A DNA stretch of 64,000 nucleotides, from assembly GCA_963966185.1 (NCBI GenBank), contig CAWZYM010000401.1:531001-595000 (forward strand), given 5' to 3'. The notes beneath the pieces were generated by a model that worked only from the letters and a program-made list of their open reading frames with translations, did no database searches and had not been told where the DNA came from. A program made the translations under genes and the position numbers. Every line of letters starts with the position of its first letter. Within the stretch, counting starts at the first letter, position 1. Shown piece after piece: positions 1-16,351 of the stretch. Origin of the DNA: Rhabditoides inermis. Its lineage: Eukaryota > Nematoda > Chromadorea > Rhabditida > Rhabditidae.

Positions 1-4
1 AGTA

Positions 5-56
<52 letters not shown>

Positions 57-77
57 ACCCTCCCCCTCTCTCTCTAG

Positions 78-230
<153 letters not shown>

Positions 231-1007
231 GCCAGCGGGACTGACCGCCGCGTCAAGCGGGCGCTCCTCGTCCGCACGGACTGAGTGAGCCGCTAGGGGG
301 GCACGACATGTTTGTAGCGCATCTCTCTCTCTCTCTCTGAAATGGCGCGCTGCAAAGTATGTCGCGGTGACACCGTCCTCTTCGCTCCGCCGCGGTCAGT
401 CCATTGCTCCGCCCCCGTGTGCCTCCTCTGTGATAGGTGCTTGTTGGTGTTTGTGTGTGTGTGTGTTTTGATGTGACGAGACGCGGATACCTCCCCCATT
501 CTGTTGTTGAACCCTCTCCTCTGACCCAGTGTTCTGTCCCCCCACCTGCCACAGTGTCATACATCTGCTGTTTGCCCCGCCCACTCTAGTCCCGCCCCCT
601 CTGCCCTACTATGATCTCGTGAGTTTCTGAGCGTTCTAGTCATGTTTTTGTATTGAAGAGAGATCTATATTTATGTGTTATATGATAATTATTTTGGATT
701 GGGACTGCCCGCTGCCATATGCCATTGCTTCATCTTTCCCTCCGAACACTCTTTCCACTCTCTCTCTCCCTCTTTCTCTCTCTCTCTAACCCGTCAATGT
801 TTCCATGTCTTCATTCTCCAATCGACACTGTCCTTCCTATTCTTGTCGTTTGATGTTTCTTATATCTTTTTTGGATTTCACGTTTTATTTTGCTTGTGCG
901 CCAGATGATACATCAATCTCTGCCAGAATAAATAAACATTTATGAATATACTTTTGATGAATGTGCACAAGGAATTCATTCGCACGAGAGCTTCATGCAG
1001 GTGCGAG
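231..1007 (+). other. Innexin 3' flank with poly(A) signals
   Basis: No further coding exon is seen. Overlapping AATAAA signals at 927-932 and 931-936 are a plausible 3' end for the innexin transcript, about 700 nt after the stop. The stretch holds short CT runs (about 322-338 and 760-787) and a GT-rich run near 455-473. Open frames here are short and lack splice or family support. Confidence 0.5.
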
Positions 1008-5549
<4,542 letters not shown>

Positions 5550-5560
5550 AACTCTCTCCC

Positions 5561-6825
5561 GCTATGCAGGTATTGATTGGTTAGATTTTTAGTTTTTACA
5601 CTGTTTATTGTCGAAACAGCTATCAACACGATGATATGCCGCTCGTGAAACGTAAAGTGAAACGAACAGAAATCACAATTGTCTATGGGGCATAGTCGCC
5701 CTAATTGGATGATACTTTGTCCTTAGCCTCATTCACATAGCCGCTATGCAGGTATTGATTGGTTAGATTTTTAGTTTTTACACTGTTTGAAGATACCGTA
5801 TTGTCGAAACAGCTATCAACACGATGATATGCCGCTCGTGAAACGTAAAGTGAAGCAAACAGAAATCACAATTGTCTATGGGGCATAGTCGCCCTAATTG
5901 GATGATACTTTGTCCTTAGCCTCATTCACATAGCCGCTATGCAGGTATTGATTGGTTAGATTTTTAGTTTTTACACTGTTTGAAGATACCGTATTGTCGA
6001 AACAGCTATCAACACGATGATATGCCGCTCGTGAAACGTAAAGTGAAGCAAACAGAAATCACAATTGTCTATGGGGCATAGTCGCCCTAATTGGATGATA
6101 CTTTGTCCTTAGCCTCATTCACATAGCCGCTATGCAGGTATTGATTGGTTTGATTTTTAGTTTTTACACTGTTTGAAGATACCGTATTGTCGAAACAGCT
6201 ATCAACACGATGATATGCCGCTCGTGAAACGTAAAGTGAAGCAAACAGAAATCACAATTGTCTATGGGGCATAGTCGCCCTAATTGGATGATACTTTGTC
6301 CTTAGCCTCATTCACATAGCCGCTATGCAGGTATTGATTGGTTAGATTTTTAGTTTTTACACTGTTTGAAGATACCGTATTGTCGAAACAGCTATCAACA
6401 CGATGATATGCCGCTCGTGAAACGTAAAGTAAAACGAACAGAAATCACAATTGTCTATGGGGCATAGTCGCCATAATTGGATGATACTTTGTCATTAGCC
6501 TCATTCACATAGCCGCTATGCAGGTATTATTGGTTAGATGTTTAGTTATATTACAGTGATCGAAAATTGTATATTATCAAGACAGTTATCAACTAGTTGA
6601 TATGCCGCTCGTGAAACGTAAAGTGAAGTGAACAGAAATCGCAATTGTCTATGGGGCATAGTCGCCCTAATTGGATGATACTTTGTCATTAGCCTCATTC
6701 ACATAGCCGCTATGCAGGTATTGATTGGTTAGATATTTAGTTATATTACAGTGATCGAAAATTGTATATTATCAAGACAGTTATCAACTCGATGATATGC
6801 CGCTCGTGAAACGTATAGTGAGGTT
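5561..6825. repeat. 193-bp tandem satellite, about 6.6 copies
   Basis: Units start with GCTATGCAGGTATTGATTGG at about 5561, 5743, 5936, 6129, 6322, 6515 and 6709. Unit lengths are 182, 193, 193, 193, 193 and 194, then a partial one. Copy 1 lacks 11 bp (GAAGATACCGT region). Copies 2-5 are nearly identical. Copies 6 and 7 share a diverged segment (TTATATTACAGTGATCG), so the array is most homogeneous in the middle. The last copy fades out after TGCCGCTCGTGAAACGTA near 6823. Confidence 0.95.
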
Positions 6826-6958
6826 GAATAAGGAATAGTGTGAAAATAAGAGCGTCGAACGAAATGTAAGGAAGCATCGGATTTAAATATGGACTAACAT
6901 CATATAACATGGAAATCCGCATTGCAGTTGTTGACTCTGGCCAGAGCGCGTGTTGTAG

Positions 6959-7304
6959 ACGGCGCTGCTGCTGATCAACGCGTGCGTCCACACCTGGACG
7001 CCATTCAACATGGCCGAGGGACGGACCAGGTGACAATACGTTACGTCTCTGAACTCTGAAATATAATCACGTTACGCGTATTGAACATTGAACAATACAC
7101 ATTTGTCGGAAAAGTGTACTGATGACAGTGATTTCAGATGCCGCTCTCTCATCTCTTGCTTCATACTTGATCGAGGCAATCGAAACAGCTGTCAACGTGG
7201 CACTCACTCTACCCTACCAGCCATTCACCTATCCCTACAAGCTCCATCTCTCTATCGGTGTTGAGACCGGCTTCGGCATTGGAGTGTTCACGATGGTGGG
7301 TTGA
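6959..7304 (+). other. Possible orphan exons of unknown gene
   Basis: Two coding-looking, C-ending-codon-rich segments sit between the satellite and the next gene. The first, 6959-7029, follows TTGTAG and reads TALLLINACVHTWTPF, then GT. The second, 7138-7295, follows TTTCAG and reads DAALSSLASYLIEAIETAV, then a hydrophobic stretch ending GFGIGVFTM, then GTGGGT, with TGA 9 nt later. The phases do not match: the first ends in phase 2 and the second needs phase 1. They may belong to a decayed gene, or the second may be an alternative exon of the gene starting at 7640 (phase 0 to its exon 2). Confidence 0.25.
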
Positions 7305-7639
7305 ATCCATGAAAGTTGATTGCAGTTGTTTCCTTTCACTATTTGTGTTTCCGTGCACAGGTTTTCAAGTTAACGATACAGTAAAGAGTGAGCGCATAGA
7401 TGGATCGCGTCCGTAACAGCGAATGGTTGCGCTCGTTCTCATCAGCAATCGAATACAATAGTCAAAGTGTATTTCGATATCGTTCCGTCTGTTCTCTTGC
7501 CACCATCAGTTCATTTTCCTTTCATGGCACTTTGGTTGCGGTTGAATTCGCAAAATGACGGCGATGTGGAGATGTGAGGTGGCTTTTGCGAAGACGGTCA
7601 TTCTCCCCGCCCCACCAGCCCGCGCGCGGTCGACGCACA

Positions 7640-10264
7640 ATGAGCCGTCCTCCGTCAAAGGTAGCAGCCCTATCTCTCTTTTCGGTGACTATTTCATTAC
7701 AGACGATCTGCCCATCTGATAAGGTCGCGAAGTGGCTGGAGGCCGTCCCACTCCCCATCACTTCCAAGAAGGTACGCGACTCGTCGCTTTTTGGTTCTTC
7801 TTCTTCGCCGATCAACTTTGCAAACAATTCAAGTGGTAATAGATGTACAGGATTAGTAGAAGTGCAGGAGCAGTAGAAGTACAAGTGTGTGGTTTCAGGC
7901 TGTCGGAGGCTCGCCGGATGCAGACGGTGAGATCGGCGACGACGAGATCAGCCAGTTCGGGATGAAACCGGCACAGGTGCGAGATTTTGGATAATGTTGT
8001 AATTTATGTTTTAAACTAACATGCACCGGATAGGTGATCGATGTTGCGATCTCTAAAACGGGAATTTGAGTAGTCTTGGCTCCAACAGTGTGGAAGCATG
8101 TATAGTTCTATTCTCGCAATAAGTTGCGAGCGGTAGGGTAGATCAGAGGAAGACGGAGAGTCAGCTCTCGGCAATAGCACGCAGAACAAGAGATGCAGAC
8201 GGTTATGGCACCGTATTTTGAACTTCAAGCGAGGTAGATCGAAAACTATCGCTCTGGCGGCAGGCTATATCTTGATGACTGTGGTAGTAGAGTTGCGCCA
8301 TTGTTGTTGTCTACTTTTGGAGGGAACGACACTCACCCATCAACCAGACTCACACTCCGTCCAAAAGACCAGCCAGATACAGTAGGAAGAGTGGACATAC
8401 GTGGCCAGGAATAGCCTGCGCCAGAGCGATAGTTTCCGATCAACCTCGCTTGCAGTTTGAAATACGGTGCCATAACCGTCTGCCTCTCTTGTTTTGCGCG
8501 CTGTTGCCGAGAGCTGACTCTCCGTCTTCCTCTGATCTACCCCACCGCGCGCAACTTATTGCGAGCATAGAACTTTATACGTAACTTTGCGGTCATTGAG
8601 GCACTTTGGAAACTAGTCTGTTTCTCTGTGCTCTGTGGTCCATACGAGCTCCGAAAAATGTGAATCGAGAGGCCTGGTCGTGATCTATTTTATGTTTTGA
8701 CTATATCGATATCAATCGAGTTCACCATCTCAATTACAGTCATTTCAAATATTGCGACCGCTCAATTCGTGGAAAAGAGCAAACAATTATATCGCGCGCG
8801 GGAACATAAAATGTGAATGAAGTGAGCAAGCGGGGTACGGTATTACCGATGCGAACTCGATTGATATCGATACAGTCGAAGACACAGTTGGATAGATCAC
8901 GATCAGGCTTCTCCATTCCGCTTTTTTCTGATCTCCCTGTTTTCAAAAGAGGCAAACAGCCGCAATGACCGCAAAGTGGCGTGTACCTGGCCACCTCCGT
9001 ACTTTATCGTTCTATCTCCTATCTTGACGCTATTATCTATACCGTAGTATACGCGTCCTCAAATGATCAATACCTAGCATCGATAGCAAGTATCGATAAA
9101 TACAACGTCGTGTCTTATAGGTCGAAGATTGCTTGTCACATTTTGTGATGATGTATATGTTACATGTTTCAGGCCGGTTCGGGCGGCGCGATGTCGGCGA
9201 CTCAGTCGGAAACGTCTACCACTTCTGCCAAGGTACGAGAATCGGCTGTCGTGTATAGGCGAGGTTAAACTCGATTGTGCCGCTTTATCCTTTATGATAC
9301 AACTTTCTGAGGATCTATCTGAGGGGTGGAGCGTGTTCTGACATATTTCTGATGGTCTTTCGCCAGCAAACGTCGAGTCTGACCGCTACGTGTGCGCTTG
9401 CAGGGTCCTCCTCGGATCGCGAGAAGGTTCGCGCCGCAGAGCGACGACGCGTCGGTACAGGGAAAGAGCCGCGCCGCTGCCGGACAGGACGACGCGCCCG
9501 AGGCGGTGTCGAACCGCGCTGCGCCGGCGCCCGACCACAACAAGGTCGGTGGGCAGGGTAGGATGATCATCGTGTGTTCGTCACGCTCCCGCCGTGTCAC
9601 CGTCCACTCTCCGTTGACACCACACTAACGCCACGCGTCGAAAATTTTGGCAGCGAAACGAATCGAACCCGCGACCAACGAGTTTCTGTTAGTAACACGT
9701 ATGCTCTTGCAGGTCAAGACAGCCGCGGATAAGTACCAGAAGTCGCGCAAAACGACGAAGGCGCGCAAGGCCAAGGGTGGCGAGTCTGTCGAGGTAGAGA
9801 TGCACTGGAGGGACTACTGTGTGATGAGTATTCTTGCAGGGCGCGTGCGACGGCAAGAAGAAGAGCGTCAAGAGTGCCAAGGTGAGTAGAGCGATCGGCA
9901 ATGGATGAATCGTGAAATATACGAAATATGAATCCTTGCAGGCCACTTTCGTCGAGGCTGCCGACGCCAAGAAGAGCAAGAAGAGCAAGAAGAGCCGGAG
10001 GACAGTCAAGGAGAAGAAGGTGCCCGAGGTATGGGGAGGGGGGGCGGAAAGTGGCGGGTGTGAGCGGGGTGTTTGCAGGTGTTCGAGGAGGGCGTCTGCA
10101 TCTTCCGGCAGCCGTATCATTCCCGCGACCGGTCTGCTGCCCGTCGCCGCCGCGCAGAGGCGGTAGCTCTTGCCGAGGCTGCCGCCCAGGCTGAGGCTGC
10201 TGCCGAGGCTGCTGAAAATTCCGCCGAGCCTGCTGCCGCTACTGCTTCTGCGGACGCTTCCTAG
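7640..10264 (+). CDS. Unrecognised Lys-rich/Ala-rich protein, 254 aa
   Basis: Nine exons, all joined in phase 0: 7640-7660, 7703-7771, 7899-7976, 9173-9232, 9404-9544, 9713-9793, 9840-9881, 9942-10028 and 10079-10264. The start MSRPPSK is chosen because it is the nearest ATG that splices in phase to exon 2 (TICPSDKVAKWLEAVPLPIT). I do not recognise a family. The middle is polar and low in complexity. Exons 6-8 are strongly basic, with AKKSKKSKKSRR a possible nuclear or nucleolar signal. The last exon has EEGVCIFRQPYHSRDRSAAR followed by an Ala/Glu-rich tail resembling a helical repeat. No signal peptide or membrane segment is evident. Having every intron in phase 0 is a striking gene structure. 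Intron 3 (7977-9172) carries two adjoining foldback elements. Confidence 0.7.
8104..8574. mobile_element. Foldback element with ~163-bp inverted arms
   Basis: The left arm, 8104-8266, and the right arm, 8412-8574, are inverted copies with a few mismatches, separated by about 145 bp. Both arms contain the same core, for example GAGAGCTGACTCTCCGTCTTCCTCTGATC on the + strand of the right arm. A third, solo arm is at 37987-38147, so the arm is a dispersed repeat. No coding sequence is inside. It lies in intron 3 of the Lys-rich gene. Confidence 0.85.
8584..8977. repeat. Second inverted repeat abutting the foldback element
   Basis: ACTTTGCGGTCATTG at 8584-8598 is inverted at 8963-8977. Inside it, ATCGATATCAATCGAGTT at 8705-8722 is inverted at 8853-8870, and the GCCTGGTCGTGATCT region near 8672 is matched in inverted form near 8898. 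The arms are therefore about 130 bp with interruptions. It starts within about 10 bp of the end of the preceding foldback. Confidence 0.75.
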
Positions 10265-10582
10265 GCTGCTGGACGACCACCACTGATCCGTCGACATCGC
10301 GACTCGCCGTCACCCATTCGCTCTATCGTAAAGTGTATATGCTCTTTCTGTACTGTACTCGGCTGTGTAACGTTGTCGAATGATGTGTGATAAAATGCCT
10401 TCATACCAATATGCAGGATGTTTTTTTCGGGATAGGTTGTGCATATCGTCCTTTTCTGACACTGACACTGATCCATTGTCGTGCAAATGTTTTGCATGCA
10501 GATGCGCGCTCATTTCACAACCGTATGACTCACTCATTTGCGAATCTTTCCTGCCATTCCCATATTCCCATGGCCCCGTGAC

Positions 10583-10613
<31 letters not shown>

Positions 10614-10836
10614 TCCTTTCTCTCAACTATGCAACGGATCACAGTTTCACTGTCAACATACAGACGCGCTCGGTCGGTGATCGCTTCATTTTTTTTCCAG
10701 ATTTCCTCGTTTATTTGTATTTTGCACGAGTTGACTACAACCTCCACTTTCTTAAAAGATCTAAGCAATAGTATGTGAATGACGTCAGTTTGCGTTGATT
10801 ACAGTATGCCTGGTAATCACGCCCACATTTCAGGTA
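10265..10836 (+). other. Intergenic region before the four-TM gene
   Basis: No exon is seen. A (CT)n run lies near 10588-10613. The overlapping short frames here are AT-rich and unsupported. The last bases, ending CACATTTCAG at 10833, look like a splice or trans-splice acceptor 3 nt before the next start codon. Confidence 0.5.
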
Positions 10837-11043
10837 ATGAACAACGGCAAGGAAAAGTGCGCGGAACTGCGCTTTTTAGGTTGGTACTAGTGATTTATCG
10901 TGATAGATCTCGAAATTATACAAACACTTTATCATCGATAGTGTGCTTTGTCGTGATCGCGGCTGTGTTCTGCGCCGGTCTCTATCTGTGCTACATCGGA
11001 ATCTCCAACATCGGTCACCAGTGTGGCATCATCGAAATGGTGC

Positions 11044-11087
<44 letters not shown>

Positions 11088-11760
11088 ATTCCTTATAATT
11101 CATCTACTTCATCCTCTCAGGTGTTTCTTCTACTTATTTGACGTTGATCAGGATACATGGGAACTGTGAATTGAGTGAGTCTAAACATTTATATAAACGT
11201 TTTATTCAGCTGCCCGTCTTCATCGCCGGCACCGGCCTACTGATGGGGCTCAATGCGATGCACTGGATTCGCATCGCACAGCAGGTGAGAGAGAGGGAGA
11301 GAGAGGGGATAGAGAGAGAGAGAGAGAGAGTCTCGTGCAGGGCGCTGCCTACTACGACGTTCCCGGCAGCAAGCTGCAGACCGTCCTCTACCGTGGAGGA
11401 CTCATTGTCTGGTGCGTGGCGACTCAAAATAGGGGGTTTACTCACTCAGTTTACTATTTTGAGTAACTTTACTCAGTTTACTCAGTTTACTCACCATGCC
11501 CTCTCTGCCATGATGTATAGCAGACTCGCAAAGTTTCACGCTTTTCACGAAATACAATAGGGTGGTTGGAGAAAAAGATTGTGCAGTTAGAATCGACAAA
11601 ACTTTGCGTGTGACCGGCGGCAGACATGCACCCGCGAACAGACAAGATATTCTCGAATGTAGTGTGTGAAGTGTGAAGGGCTCGAGATTCACAGGCTGAT
11701 ACTCGGCTACTTGTGGCACATCGACGCCGAGAAGACGCTGGCGGCCCATCAGCGATGGCA

Positions 11761-11810
<50 letters not shown>

Positions 11811-12364
11811 TCAAGGCACACAGACAACCTCGTTCCGCCAGGTCGTTCCCGCCGATGTGCCAGCCGGCGCAAGTCGGCGTGGTGATGTTCACGTCGTCGA
11901 CGATCATCGTGGCTGGCGCGTGCGTGCTGCTCGTCTTCGTCCTCGCTCTCGGCCTCCTCGCCGTCTGCGGCTGCTGCGTGTGCTGGTGCGTCGGCGTGTC
12001 CGCCCTCACCGGAGCCGGCATCTCCCCCGCCGACGTCGTCCTAGATGACAACTTTGTCAAGCAGGTATTGCTGTAGAAACATAACATCCAATTATTTATA
12101 CGGTTACATACGAACACGTGAAAAAAGCGAAAGATGGTACGACACAAATAGGAGAGCCACCGTTTGAAAGCAGCAAGCGAAGCCGCCCCTAGGGGAGCGG
12201 CAGACGGGGTCGTTTATGGTACTCTACTGCTGATCCTCCGTTGTCATTGTTCACATTTCATGTGTGACGCATCATTGTGATGTAATTCACTTTTGATTTA
12301 GGTCGTCGAGATGGAGCAGAACAGGCAGAGGCGGGACGACCACAGCAAGAGCAACATTGTCTAA
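10837..12364 (+). CDS. Unrecognised four-transmembrane protein, 213 aa
   Basis: Seven exons: 10837-10879, 10942-11039, 11210-11284, 11341-11411, 11695-11763, 11842-12064 and 12302-12364. The phases join cleanly. The protein begins MNNGKEKCAELRF. Four hydrophobic segments follow: VCFVVIAAVFCAGLYLCYIG, then LPVFIAGTGLLMGL, then VLYRGGLIVWLILGYLW, then a long one (STIIVAGACVLLVFVLAL) merging into a Cys-rich VCGCCVCWCV. The tail is charged and ends HSKSNIV. A loop HQCGIIEM follows TM1. The topology resembles small four-TM families, but no CCG tetraspanin motif or claudin signature is present. The start follows TTTCAG GTA, consistent with trans-splicing. Introns 3 and 5 begin with GTGAGAGAGA microsatellite. 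A poly(A) signal lies at 12443. Confidence 0.75.
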
Positions 12365-12442
12365 GAGTCGAATAATTTCACTTTGCCCCGGGCGATTTTG
12401 TGTGCTATTGGTATTTGTAGTTTTGTAGACTCGCTTCAAATC

Positions 12443-12448
12443 AATAAA
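12443..12448 (+). terminator. Poly(A) signal AATAAA of the four-TM gene
   Basis: AATAAA lies 79 nt after the TAA stop at 12364, on the coding strand. It is the only canonical signal close to the stop. Confidence 0.7.
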
Positions 12449-12691
12449 ATGTTTCACAAACTGTTCAGAAACAGTGATTGACACCACCAAACAGCTTGAT
12501 CACATCGATATGGGAAGAGTAGCAGCAAACAGTTTTGTGATGACAGGCTTCTCTTCCGAAATCTTATTCCTTTTTTTGCGAAGAATTCCGTCCAGGTATA
12601 GCAACATGACTACGAAACCCGGTTGTACATCACCCTTGTAGGAGAGAGAACGCTCGCAGTGGGGGAAGGAGCTCACTTTTTCATATTTAAA

Positions 12692-12777
12692 AACCATTAT
12701 ATGGTAAAAACGAGCGAACAAAAGTTGACAAGGCGAGTTGTCAACTTTTGTTCGCTCGTTTTTACCATATAATGGTT
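12692..12777. repeat. Perfect 40-bp inverted repeat with 6-nt loop
   Basis: 12692-12731 is the exact reverse complement of 12738-12777, with GGCGAG between. It is long enough to extrude as a cruciform or form an RNA hairpin. It lies about 240 bp downstream of the poly(A) signal of the four-TM gene. Confidence 0.95.
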
Positions 12778-14595
12778 CTTACGGCGGCGACTCGGTCGTA
12801 ACACGTGTCGTTTTTGCGCGTTTATTACTAGTTTACAACATTGTGAAATTGTATGAATAAAACCGCATAAGATAATATCCGCTCATTTTAGAGTAATTGG
12901 TCAGAAAGGTCTTAATCGTCAAAGACAAGGTAAGGATTACGGTAGAAAATTAATTGGATTTCGTAGCCACGGGCTCGGCTACAATAGAATAGCAATAAAT
13001 TTAATTGTTTGCAAAAGTTTTAGAACCGACTTCAAACTATTTTCAAGTTTTCAATGTTCCAAATACTTTTTTTTATTTGTGTTGTTTTGATGCGTGCCGA
13101 AGACTACAAAGTCTATTAAAGGTATTGAGTTTCCGCATTTTCGCTTTTATTGAGACAATCTAAATAGTCAAAAATGTGATTATTTAAATGTAATATTTGA
13201 GCATTTGTTTGAAACTGAGTTGTCTGAAACAGAATTTTGCCTTCACTAAAAAATGCATTTTCTTTCCTCGATCTATTTGCGCGCTCCATACCTAGTTCTG
13301 CGTCACGTGTGCGCGGCGCGGTTCTGGCTCGCTCTGTTTTTTTTTTTTGGCGATATGAGTGGCGGGTCCGGTTTGTTCGCCGATCGCTTGCTTGCACTCC
13401 CAAAATCGCCGTCGAAAAAAGTGCGATCGCTCCGTTTTGGGTGCGAGTATTTGAGTTCCTTGTGTGATGAAGATTTGCGTTTCTATGACGTGTTTTCCGC
13501 TGGTATTTCACTCCTTGTCTTCCTTGCTAGCTGGAAAGCCGCTTTCAAATCTATAATCTCGTATGTATGTGCGACCGTTGTGTGGATGCGATTGCGAATT
13601 GAATGATGTGGGGTGCGTGTGTTGCACCACGTAATGAGTGAATTGGTGGCATCTCCTACCCACGTTATTGCATCGTCCACCCACCGGCTACCACTCTTGG
13701 TGTTTACATTCCTTATTTCGCGCGCGCTCGCACTGAAAAGAAGTGGAAAGAGAGAGAGAAAGGGTGCATGCCATTCAGCATTCAGTGTTTCTCTTTCTCT
13801 GTGAAACGGAAATGTGTGTGTGTGGTGAGAAGAGATGTGTCCCCCCACTCGCGCCGCTTATTCATCGCATCAAAACAAAACAAATCCGCGCCGTCGTGAT
13901 TGAATGCAGGGCACATGCACATGCGGTTTTGCTGCTTGCTCGCGAGTGTTGTACTCGGAAGTTGCGACCGGGAGATGAGTTTCGATTAGTCACCGCGCCC
14001 ACTGATAGCAATGCACCCACCACCAAAATGTGCGATGTCTGCGTTCACTCGGCGTTGCGCGTTCTCTCTCTCTCTCTCTCTCTCTCTCACCCCCCCCCCC
14101 CCCTCTTTCTCTCTCTATCCGCTGTCCAGGCGGGTGTGTCATTCAATCGATAATACTCGCATATATTCACTCCGAGACCACATGTCTCCAATACTCACAC
14201 TCACACACTCTCTACTACTACCCGCTCACACTCGTTCCCACTACACGTCATAATCCGCGCCGTGTCTCATGGTCGCGTCACTCACCCGCGTTGTATTGGT
14301 GGTGCATAATTCATGTATGTATGTGTGGGTACTGGACTGGACTAGACTAGGGACAGCATCACTATTGCAGTGATAATTTGCGCGGTGTTCGGTTGCGGGC
14401 GCGACGAGTGGATCGATCGAAGAGCAGCAGCAGCCTTATAAAGGAATTGTGCGGCGGCAGCGGCAGCGGAGAAGAGCCGAGAGACGACGACGGCGGATTA
14501 GCGAAAGAGAGAAAGAGAGAGCGCGCCCGACGAACACTCCCATGCTCGAACGGAGAGGTGCGCTCCACACGTTGTCTCCCACTCCCGATTGCAGT
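12778..14595. other. Intergenic/upstream region of the Cbl gene
   Basis: No exon with splice or family support is seen. A C-run (14090-14103) follows a CT tract (14062-14089). The last 200 bp are GC-rich and purine-rich, and end TTGCAG one base before the Cbl ATG, so this stretch may hold a 5' UTR or a trans-splice outron. An open frame at 13253-13606 (+) has no recognisable features. Confidence 0.45.
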
Positions 14596-16298
14596 ATGAG
14601 CGGACTGGCGTCGTCGTTGCTGAGCCGCCTGCAGGGTATGGTGGGGCAGGCGGGGCCGCGCTACTCCACCAACGACGCCTTCAACCAGGGCACCGCCGCA
14701 CTGCACGTCAATGCTGCGGTGGGTCGTTCACGTTTGGTCTTATGATGTTATGTATATATTCTATTTCGCAAACTCTTTGTCGCTAGTCGTTGTGATTGCG
14801 TGGTGAAATTGAGTGCTAGACATGCATCTCTAATCGAAATAGTGTAAACGAATCAAAAGTTGTAGAACTAATGATCATAACATAATCGCTCTGCAGGACC
14901 TAATCGAAATAATGGGAGACAACGAAAGTACGATGATAACATATTTCAGGACCGCCGGCTGCTGGACAAGACGTTCAAGCTGATGGACAGTGTGGTGAAG
15001 CTGTGCCAGAACCACCGCCTCAACCTCAAGAACTCGCCGCCCTTCATACTCGACATCCTGCCCGACATGTACCAGCAGGTGTGCAAATTCAATCATCTAA
15101 TACGTATCCAGAATCGCATTTTCATGTTGTTGTTTGTTGTTTATCAGCCTGATTCCGACATTCCGACATTTTCATGTACATATATAGCATGCGAGGTGTT
15201 CCGACTAGCGCTGCGAGAAAATTCAGTCAATCACAACTGATACCACTAGACTGGTTGCAGACGTCGTCTTCAAAATTACCTACTTTGTTTTTTATTCATT
15301 TTAATTTTATCACCTTCAGTTGACGAGCATATTCCTGCAAGACGCCAACATTTTGCGGGACAATGTCTACCTACAGGTGTACCTCAACAATGTACAGGAC
15401 AAGTGCAAGCAGGTGCGTTATTTTTTTTTGTGTTATTTTATTTATGTATTATTGCCCGAGATCAACTTGTGACAAATATACCAGATCACGACCCTGTATT
15501 CGTTGTGCTACCATGCAAAGTGCTGGCAATCTGCTATATTTGTCTATATTAGGCGTATCTTTCGCTGTGACTATGATTGAGCATGACTGCCACTTCTTAG
15601 AACGCCCTTTTGCGGGGCTTCAGTGTTGCGAGGTTCAAGTCAATGCCTCCTTTGGGATGTATGTGTGCTATTTGCATATGGATAAGAGGAGAGCGTAGGC
15701 AATGGAGATTTAAAATGAGAGAAAAGAGGAGAGAGAGAGCGCTCTCGCTTATTGAAAGCTAATCTCTTCCCCGCAATCGGTTGCGAGTATGTGATATATT
15801 TGTGGTACATTTCGGGATACGATGATATCATGATAAGTATGATGTGATTAAGGTGCTGAAGCTGTTCAAGACAATGAACGTGTTCGATGAGCACACGCAG
15901 GAGAGGCGCAATCTCACCAAGGTGAGAGTTTGCACATGTTTGGTTTAGGAGATATTTCATTCATTTAGCTCTCGCTCATCTTCAACCACATGTTGTCCGA
16001 GTTGAAAGCAGAGTTCCCCGGCGCCAAGTTTGTGGGCGAAAACTTTCGGTGAGACTCCTTTCCTCGATCTCTTTCATTTCCAAATTTAGAATTACGAAGC
16101 GCGAGGCGGAAGTGTTTTGGAAAGCGTCGTTCAAGGGAAAGTGAGTCGATTACAGTGTTTGGCTTTGTTTTGTCTGCTCTCTGGAGACACACTCTTTTTG
16201 TCATGCAACAAAATCACGTATGTTCGGTGTCGTCAGCGTTCATTTTGATTCTCTTCCGCGCGTTGCTCTTTTTGCACTATACATCGTTTGATGGACAC

Positions 16299-16351
<53 letters not shown>

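Noticed and set aside
7138..7230. Satellite-derived origin of the orphan exon
   Set aside because: TCGAAACAGCT-TCAAC is shared with the 193-bp satellite, but the match is about 17 bases and the rest is unrelated; probably chance or a very old relic.
13253..13606. 117-codon open frame upstream of Cbl
   Set aside because: No recognisable domain, no splice signals and no codon bias; overlapping frames on both strands look equally random.
14898..14949. Additional Cbl exon after CTCTGCAG
   Set aside because: No donor precedes the true exon 2 acceptor (ATTTCAG at 14949), and including it would add a non-conserved segment before the four-helix bundle.
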